From Zoogloeaceae bacterium (GTDB taxonomy: Bacteria > Pseudomonadota > Gammaproteobacteria > Burkholderiales > Rhodocyclaceae): a DNA stretch of 9,843 bases. Below are positions 4,903 to 9,843 of this stretch, piece by piece (positions within the stretch are counted from its first letter, which is position 1; every line of letters begins with the position of its first letter). Where the stretch lies: NCBI GenBank assembly GCA_031267345.1, contig JAIRZG010000138.1:1-9843 (forward strand), read 5' to 3'. Position numbers and translations under genes: made by a program. The notes below the pieces were generated by a model, which was not told the DNA's origin, searched no databases, and saw only the letters and a program-made list of their open reading frames with translations.

Positions 4903-5304
4903 ATGAGTGAGATGCGTATCCGGAAACGTCCAAAGTATCTGGACTTCTTTTCCATCGTGTTTTCCATCCAGCTGCCCTTGCCGGGCAAGCTGTCCATTTT
5001 GCACCGCTTGAGCGGCGTGGGGATTTTTCTGGTATTGGCGCCGCTGCTCTGGTTGTTTCAGGCCAGCGTGACCTCGCCGGAAAGTTTTGAATGTTTCGCC
5101 CTTCTCGCCGCGCATCCACTCGCAAAGCTGCTGTTCGCGGGGCTGATCTGGGCTTTCCTGCATCACTTTTGCGCGGGAATCCGCTTCCTGTTTCTCGACC
5201 TCGACATGGGCGTGGATCTGGCGGCGGCGCGGCGTTCCACCATGATCGTCTTTGTCGTCAGCCTGACGCTGACCGTGCTGATTTGCTGGAGGGCGCTGCT
5301 GTGA
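4903..5304 (+). CDS. sdhC: Succinate dehydrogenase cytochrome b556 membrane subunit
   Basis: A 133-residue integral membrane subunit of respiratory complex II. With SdhD it anchors the catalytic SdhAB dimer, binds heme b and forms the quinone site. The family signature KRPKYLDFF is near the N-terminus (8-16) and SILHRLSGV at 31-39 holds the quinone-site Ser/Arg. HHFCAGIR at 87-94 carries the axial heme ligand, His88 by alignment with E. coli His84. Three membrane segments lie at about 38-55, 72-97 and 112-132. I chose the ATG at 4903 because AGGA precedes it by 8 nt and the protein then starts just before RPKYLD; in-frame starts at 4828, 4894 and 4897 are less likely. Its stop overlaps the sdhD start by 4 nt. 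Confidence 0.93.
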   Translation: MSEMRIRKRPKYLDFFSIVFSIQLPLPGKLSILHRLSGVGIFLVLAPLLWLFQASVTSPESFECFALLAAHPLAKLLFAGLIWAFLHHFCAGIRFLFLDLDMGVDLAAARRSTMIVFVVSLTLTVLICWRALL

Positions 5305-5648
5305 TCAATCGTATTGTTGTCGGGGCGCATTACGGCCTCAAGGACTGGCTCGCCCAACGCGCCACGGCGGTCATCATGGCCTTTTACAGCGTGTTCATCG
5401 CGGTGGTTTTTCTGGTGCTCCAGCCTGCGGATTTTGAAGCCTGGCGCAGCATATTCGCCAACGGGCCGATCAAGTTTTTCACCTTCCTGTTCGCGCTCTC
5501 GCTCTACTATCACGCCTGGATTGGCATCCGCGACCTGTGGATGGATTACGTCAAGCCGGTGAGCGCGCGTCTCACCCTGCACGTGCTGACGATACTGGCG
5601 TTGGTGGGCTATACCGCCTGGACTGCCGCAATTCTCTGGAGACTGTAA
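5301..5648 (+). CDS. sdhD: Succinate dehydrogenase hydrophobic membrane anchor subunit
   Basis: A 115-residue membrane subunit starting with GTG that overlaps the sdhC stop in the sequence GTGA, so translation is probably coupled. Three hydrophobic helices lie at about 21-41, 56-79 and 90-113. The conserved block YYHAWIGIRDLWMDYVKP contains His71, the second heme b ligand, and Asp82-Tyr83, which help form the ubiquinone site. These residue numbers coincide with those of E. coli SdhD, which supports the GTG start. N-terminal GAHYGLKDWLAQRATAV is typical of proteobacterial SdhD. The frame stays open upstream inside sdhC, but that extension is only a shadow. Confidence 0.93.
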   Translation: MINRIVVGAHYGLKDWLAQRATAVIMAFYSVFIAVVFLVLQPADFEAWRSIFANGPIKFFTFLFALSLYYHAWIGIRDLWMDYVKPVSARLTLHVLTILALVGYTAWTAAILWRL

Positions 5649-7433
5649 GTGAATATCCCCATTCTGAAATTTGACGCCGTGATCGTCGGCGCGGGCGGTT
5701 CAGGTCTGCGTTCCGCCATCCAGCTTTCCGAGGCGGGGCTGAAAACCGCCGTGCTGTCCAAGGTTTTTCCCACCCGTTCGCATACGGTCGCCGCGCAGGG
5801 GGGCGTCGCCGCCTCGCTGGGCAACTCCGAAGAAGACCACTGGCGCTGGCACATGTATGACACCGTAAAAGGGTCGGACTGGCTGGGCGATCAGGACGCC
5901 ATCGAATTCATGTGCAAAAAAGCCGTGGAAGTGGTGGTCGACCTCGAACACTACGGTATGCCCTTCGATCGCACCGACAATGGCAAAATCTATCAACGTC
6001 CCTTTGGCGGTCACATGTCCAACTTCGGCGAAAAGCCGGTGCGCCGTGCCTGCGCCGCCGCTGATCGCACCGGACACGCCATGCTGCACGCCATGTATCA
6101 GCGCAACGTCAAGGCCAATACCCGCTTCTTTGTCGAATGGATGGCGCTCGACCTGATCCGCGACAGTGAAGGTCATGTGGTCGGCGTTTCCGCGATGGAG
6201 ATGGAAAGCGGGCAAATCGTGATTTTCCATGCGCGCGCGGTGATTTTCGCCACGGGTGGTTCCGGGCGCATCTTTGCTTTTTCCACCAATGCGTTCATCA
6301 ACACCGGCGACGGTCTGGGCATGGTGGCGCGCGCCGGCATCCCGCTGGAAGACCTGGAATTCTGGCAATTTCATCCCACCGGCGTCGCTGGCGCGGGCGT
6401 GTTGATCACCGAAGGGGTGCGCGGCGAAGGCGGCATCTTGCGGAACAGCGACAATGAACGCTTCATGGAGCGTTATGCGCCGAACGCCAAGGATCTGGCT
6501 TCGCGCGACGTGGTTTCCCGCGCCATGACCACCGAAATGAAGGAAGGGCGCGGTTGCGGCCCGAACAAGGATCACGTGTTGCTGGACATCACCCATCTCA
6601 AACCGGCGGACATCATGAAGCGCCTGCCGGGCATTCGGGAAATTTCCATCCAGTTCGCGGGCGTCGACCCCATCAAGGAGCCGATTCCCGTGGTGCCGAC
6701 CTGTCACTATCAAATGGGCGGCATTCCCACCAGCTACGACGGGCGTGTGGTCGCGCCGGACGCGGCAGGCAAAAATGTCGCCGTGCCGGGCTTTTACGCG
6801 GCGGGCGAATGCGCCTGCGCTTCCGTGCATGGCGCGAATCGTCTGGGCACCAATTCGCTGCTCGATTTGCTGGTTTTCGGCAAGTCAGCGGGCGATTCCG
6901 CCGTGGAAGACCTGAAGGCCGGGCACACGCACCGCGATTTGCCCGCCGACGCCGCCGACCGCGCGCGCGCGCGCGTCGCCGCCATTGACGGGCGTCAGGG
7001 CGGGGTCAGCGTTGCGGAAGCGCGCGCCGCCATTGCCCGCACCATGCAGGATCACGCGGGCGTGTTTCGCTTTGCCGATCTGCTGAAAAAGGGCGTGGCG
7101 CAGATCCTTGAAGTCGAAAAAATGGTGAACAATCTGGAAATCCGGGATAAGTCGCTGGTCTGGAACACGGCGCGTGTCGAGGCGCTGGAAACCCAGAACA
7201 TGATCGAAGTCGCCAAAGCGACGATGATTTCCGCTGAAGCCAGAAAGGAATCACGGGGCGCGCATGTGCGCGACGACGCGCCGAGTACGCCGGAATTCCC
7301 CAATGGTCGCAACGATAAGGAATGGCTGAAGCATACCCTCTGGTTTAGCGAGGGCAATCGCATCGAATACAAGCCGGTTCATCTCAAACCCTTGACGGTC
7401 GAGACGGTCGCCTTGAAGACACGGACGTACTAA
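5649..7433 (+). CDS. sdhA: Succinate dehydrogenase flavoprotein subunit
   Basis: A 594-residue catalytic subunit that oxidises succinate to fumarate on the cytoplasmic face of complex II. The FAD-binding GAGGSG is at 14-19. His45 in RSHT is the residue to which FAD is covalently attached. Active-site residues align with E. coli: His242 in FHPTGV, Arg286 in ASRDVVSR, His353 in CHYQMGG and Arg398 in GANRLGTNS, with Glu387 in the GEC FAD segment. The start is GTG, directly after the sdhD TAA, with GGAGA 6 nt upstream. Length is normal for the family. Codons 438-442 lie in a perfect (CG)8 tract that encodes alternating Arg-Ala. SdhE downstream is the expected flavinylation partner. Confidence 0.98.
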   Translation: MNIPILKFDAVIVGAGGSGLRSAIQLSEAGLKTAVLSKVFPTRSHTVAAQGGVAASLGNSEEDHWRWHMYDTVKGSDWLGDQDAIEFMCKKAVEVVVDLEHYGMPFDRTDNGKIYQRPFGGHMSNFGEKPVRRACAAADRTGHAMLHAMYQRNVKANTRFFVEWMALDLIRDSEGHVVGVSAMEMESGQIVIFHARAVIFATGGSGRIFAFSTNAFINTGDGLGMVARAGIPLEDLEFWQFHPTGVAGAGVLITEGVRGEGGILRNSDNERFMERYAPNAKDLASRDVVSRAMTTEMKEGRGCGPNKDHVLLDITHLKPADIMKRLPGIREISIQFAGVDPIKEPIPVVPTCHYQMGGIPTSYDGRVVAPDAAGKNVAVPGFYAAGECACASVHGANRLGTNSLLDLLVFGKSAGDSAVEDLKAGHTHRDLPADAADRARARVAAIDGRQGGVSVAEARAAIARTMQDHAGVFRFADLLKKGVAQILEVEKMVNNLEIRDKSLVWNTARVEALETQNMIEVAKATMISAEARKESRGAHVRDDAPSTPEFPNGRNDKEWLKHTLWFSEGNRIEYKPVHLKPLTVETVALKTRTY

Positions 7434-7446
7434 TCAGGAGAGCAGC

Positions 7447-8157
7447 ATGACGCAACGCACGATTCAATTCAGAATTTACCGCTACGATCCGGACAAGGAC
7501 GAACGTCCCTACATGCAGGACATTTCAGTGGAAATCGACGCCCATGACCGGAAACTCCTTGACGCGCTCACCAAACTGAAGGCAAAGGACGAAACCGTTG
7601 CCTATCGCCGCTCCTGCCGCGAAGGCGTTTGCGGTTCGGACGCCATGAACATCAACGGCAAGAACGCGCTGGCCTGCCTGACCGACATCGACGCCTTGAA
7701 GCAGCCGATCATCCTGAAGCCGCTGCCGGGGTTGCCGGTGATCCGCGATCTGGTCGTGGACATGACGCAGTTTTTCAAGCAATACCATTCCATCAAGCCC
7801 TATCTGGTTAACAACGACCCGCCGCCGGAGCGCGAGCGTCTGCAATCGCCGGAAGATCGCGAGGAGCTGAATGGCCTCTATGAGTGCATCCTCTGCGCCT
7901 GCTGTTCGACTTCCTGCCCGTCCTTCTGGTGGAATCCGGACAAGTTCGTCGGCCCGGCGGGCTTGCTGGCGGCGTACCGTTTTCTGGCCGATACCCGCGA
8001 TCAGACGACCAATGATCGGCTGGACAATCTGGAAGACCCGTACCGGCTGTTCCGTTGCCACACCATCATGAACTGCGTCGATGTCTGCCCGAAGGGATTG
8101 AATCCCACACGCGCCATCGGCAAGATCCGGGATATGCTGGTGGCGCGGGCGGTCTGA
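7447..8157 (+). CDS. sdhB: Succinate dehydrogenase iron-sulfur subunit
   Basis: A 236-residue subunit that relays electrons from the SdhA flavin to heme and quinone through three clusters. The N-terminal ferredoxin domain holds the [2Fe-2S] ligands Cys57, Cys62, Asp65 and Cys77 (RRSCREGVCGSDAM). The C-terminal domain contains CILCACCSTSCPSFWWN and CHTIMNCVDVCPKGLNP. By alignment with E. coli, Cys147, 150, 153 and 214 bind [4Fe-4S], and Cys157, 204 and 210 bind [3Fe-4S]. The tandem Trp at 161-162 sits at the quinone site. AGGAGA lies 5 nt before the ATG, and 13 nt separate it from sdhA. All ligands are intact. Its stop shares one base with the sdhE start. Confidence 0.98.
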   Translation: MTQRTIQFRIYRYDPDKDERPYMQDISVEIDAHDRKLLDALTKLKAKDETVAYRRSCREGVCGSDAMNINGKNALACLTDIDALKQPIILKPLPGLPVIRDLVVDMTQFFKQYHSIKPYLVNNDPPPERERLQSPEDREELNGLYECILCACCSTSCPSFWWNPDKFVGPAGLLAAYRFLADTRDQTTNDRLDNLEDPYRLFRCHTIMNCVDVCPKGLNPTRAIGKIRDMLVARAV

Positions 8158-8402
8158 TGGAACGCGCCGCTTTCGAGCGTCTGCGCTGGCGTTGCACCCG
8201 TCGCGGGATGCTGGAGGTGGATATGGTTTTGGGGCGTTTTCTGAAAGAGGCTTTCGGAAAACTCCCTGAATCCGGACAGCAGGCTTTCATTGCGCTTGCT
8301 GATTACGACGACATGGCGTTGTGGCGCCTGATCAGCGCCCAGGACGAGTGCGAAGACGCCCGCCTGGCGCCGATTGTCGCCATGTTGCGTGGATGTAAAT
8401 AA
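8157..8402 (+). CDS. sdhE: FAD assembly factor SdhE
   Basis: An 81-residue soluble protein of the SdhE/YgfY (CptB) family, which promotes covalent flavinylation of SdhA. The defining motif RGMLEVD is at residues 16-22, with the conserved Arg16-Gly17 and Glu20. The second conserved part, ALADYDDMALWRLI, follows at about 46-59. The start ATG overlaps the sdhB stop in TGATG, pointing to coupled translation; the frame is open further upstream only as a shadow of sdhB. Its place directly after sdhB fits its role as the maturation factor for the product of sdhA. Confidence 0.92.
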   Translation: MERAAFERLRWRCTRRGMLEVDMVLGRFLKEAFGKLPESGQQAFIALADYDDMALWRLISAQDECEDARLAPIVAMLRGCK

Positions 8403-8555
8403 AAAAAGGGAGGGCAGGCGAAAGTTGCGGTTTGACATTCGCTTTTGCGTCTTGCGTCCTGAAGTGCGGTTTTTCGGGGCGCTTTTGCTTTACCTTCAAG
8501 CAGGCGCGCGTTGCCTGCGCGTTCATGAAACAGGACTACAACAGGGAGAATACGC
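8403..8555 (+). promoter_or_regulatory. sdhE-gltA intergenic leader
   Basis: 153 bp without a gene. A perfect -35-like TTGACA occurs at 8432-8437, but no good -10 follows at 16-18 bp. GCAGGC (8500-8505) and GCCTGC (8513-8518) form a 6-bp hairpin without a T-run. There is no convincing terminator after sdhE. gltA may be co-transcribed with sdh, or driven by a promoter I cannot place with confidence. Confidence 0.3.
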
Positions 8556-9843
8556 ATGACATCCGAACGCATCGCAGTATTGAACGTAGACGGGAACGCC
8601 ATTGAATTTCCGGTGCTCACGCCAACGCATGGCAATAACTGCATCGACATTCGCACACTGGGCGGCAAGACCGGGATGTTTACCTATGACTCCGGTTTTT
8701 TGTCGACCGCAAGCTGCAAATCCACCATTGCCTACATCGACGGCGATAAGGGCGAACTGCTCTATCGGGGCTATCCCATTGAGCAACTGGCGGAACAGTG
8801 CAATTTTCTGGAAATAGCCTACCTCCTGAAAAATGGCGAACTGCCCGACATCACGCAAAAAGTCGAATTTGAAAACACCATCCGGCGGCATACGCTGGTG
8901 CATGACCAGTTGACCCGTTTTTACAACGGTTTCCGCCGTGACGCGCATCCGATGGCGGTCATGACCGGCGTGGTCGGGGCGCTTTCCGCCTTTTATCACG
9001 ACGCCATGAACTTTTCCGAAATCGGGCATCGCAACATGAGCTTCAACCGCATTATCGCCAAGCTGCCGACCATTGTGGCGATGGCCTACAAGTACAACAG
9101 CGGTCTGCCTTTCATGTATCCGAGGAACGATCTCGGCTATGTCGAGAACTTCATGTACATGATGTTCGGCACGCCCTGCGAGGAATACCGCCCCAATCCG
9201 GTGCTGGCGCGCGCGCTGGACGTGATTTTCATCCTCCACGCCGACCACGAGCAGAACGCGTCCACCTCTACCGTGCGTCTGGCGGGTTCTTCCGGCGCAA
9301 ATCCGTTCGCCTGCATTGCGGCGGGTATTGCCTGCCTGTGGGGGCCGGCGCACGGCGGCGCGAACGAAGCCTGTCTGAAAATGCTGGAAGAAATCGGCGA
9401 CGCTTCGCGCGTCGGCGAGTTCATCGAACGCGCCAAGGATAAAAACGATCCCTTCAAGCTGATGGGCTTCGGACACCGCGTGTACAAAAACTTCGATCCG
9501 CGCGCCAAGCTGATGCGTAAAGTCTGCCGCGAGGTGCTGACCGAACTGGGTCTGGAAAACGACCGCCTGTTCAAGCTGGCGCTGGCGCTGGAAAAAATCG
9601 CGCTGGAAGACGAGTATTTCATCGAGAAAAAGCTCTATCCGAATGTGGATTTTTATTCCGGCATCGTTCAAAAGGCCATTGGCATTCCCACGTCGATGTT
9701 CACCTGCATTTTCGCGCTGGCGCGCACGGCGGGCTGGATGGCGCAGTGGGAAGAAATGATCAGCGACCCCGAATACAAAATCGGACGCCCCCGCCAGTTG
9801 TACATGGGCGCGGCGCGGCGTAATGTTGTGCCGCTGGACAAAC
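8556..9843 (+). CDS. gltA: Citrate synthase (type II), 3' end cut by window edge
   Basis: 429 residues are visible and the frame is still open at the right edge. The last residues, RRNVVPLDK, match the usual C-terminal end, so only a few codons are missing. The enzyme condenses oxaloacetate and acetyl-CoA to citrate, the entry step of the TCA cycle. The catalytic triad is His266 in GPAHGGANEA, His307 in GFGHRVYKNFDPRA and Asp365 in NVDFYSG, each two or three positions after E. coli His264, His305 and Asp362. HADHEQNASTSTVR (228-241) is the signature just before. The N-terminal domain of about 50 residues is typical of the hexameric, NADH-sensitive type II enzymes of Gram-negative bacteria. 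GGGAG lies 7 nt before the ATG. It follows sdhE in the same direction. Confidence 0.97.
   Translation, partial: MTSERIAVLNVDGNAIEFPVLTPTHGNNCIDIRTLGGKTGMFTYDSGFLSTASCKSTIAYIDGDKGELLYRGYPIEQLAEQCNFLEIAYLLKNGELPDITQKVEFENTIRRHTLVHDQLTRFYNGFRRDAHPMAVMTGVVGALSAFYHDAMNFSEIGHRNMSFNRIIAKLPTIVAMAYKYNSGLPFMYPRNDLGYVENFMYMMFGTPCEEYRPNPVLARALDVIFILHADHEQNASTSTVRLAGSSGANPFACIAAGIACLWGPAHGGANEACLKMLEEIGDASRVGEFIERAKDKNDPFKLMGFGHRVYKNFDPRAKLMRKVCREVLTELGLENDRLFKLALALEKIALEDEYFIEKKLYPNVDFYSGIVQKAIGIPTSMFTCIFALARTAGWMAQWEEMISDPEYKIGRPRQLYMGAARRNVVPLDK

Noticed and set aside
5700..6830. Long minus-strand frame (376 codons) opposite sdhA
   Set aside because: SdhA is intact on the plus strand with all catalytic residues. 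The opposite frame has no family motif and is a shadow of third-position GC bias.
8523..9671. Long minus-strand frame (382 codons) opposite gltA
   Set aside because: The plus strand carries a complete citrate synthase signature, and the antisense frame is His/Gln-rich noise.
1..9843. tRNA, rRNA or known riboswitch
   Set aside because: I saw no tRNA-like cloverleaf, CCA-ending arm, rRNA segment or recognisable riboswitch core on either strand by eye; a covariance-model scan was not possible.

Overview
The window most likely comes from the chromosome of a betaproteobacterium. The evidence is the gene order mdh / divergent GntR / sdhC-sdhD-sdhA-sdhB-sdhE-gltA, the cytosolic-type (type 2) malate dehydrogenase, the moderately high GC content and the REP-like repeats. 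I cannot assign a genus. About 70% of the window is a well-preserved TCA-cycle block. The left 2.2 kb is accessory in character: insertion-sequence remnants and palindromic repeats around one FAD oxidoreductase gene.

Layout. (1) 1-172: the 5' part of an ISAs1-type transposase gene on the minus strand, cut by the window edge and apparently frameshifted near its start. (2) 173-590: no gene, several short palindromic or repeated segments. (3) 591-1820, minus: an LhgO-like L-2-hydroxyglutarate oxidase. A strong terminator-like hairpin lies just in front of its start codon, and behind that is the C-terminal remnant of an IS3-type transposase (1908-2075). (4) 2097-2242: a 146-bp repeat element bounded by 18-bp perfect inverted repeats. 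(5) 2245-2691, minus: a small DUF2846-type lipoprotein. (6) 2785-3786, minus: malate dehydrogenase with a clear terminator. (7) 3787-3982: divergent promoter region with a perfect 16-bp palindrome. (8) 3983-4759, plus: GntR/HutC-type regulator. (9) 4903-8402, plus: sdhC, sdhD, sdhA, sdhB and the flavinylation factor sdhE, tightly packed with overlapping or abutting ends. (10) 8556 to the right edge: citrate synthase gltA, missing only its last few codons.

How the genes work together. GltA makes citrate from oxaloacetate and acetyl-CoA. The SdhCDAB complex oxidises succinate to fumarate and passes electrons to quinone. Mdh regenerates oxaloacetate. SdhE helps attach FAD to SdhA. LhgO would return L-2-hydroxyglutarate to 2-oxoglutarate, so it is metabolically related, but it is separated from the block by repeats and an IS remnant. 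The GntR regulator sits between mdh and sdh and is the obvious candidate to control one or both; its ligand is not readable from the sequence.

I see no novel multi-gene system. The points most worth a second look are regulatory: a terminator-like hairpin inside the sdhC leader (possible attenuator), the 16-bp palindrome between mdh and the regulator, a terminator hairpin directly in front of lhgO, and a terminator and promoter that share bases between mdh and the lipoprotein gene. The IS remnants and the 146-bp repeat are also easily missed.
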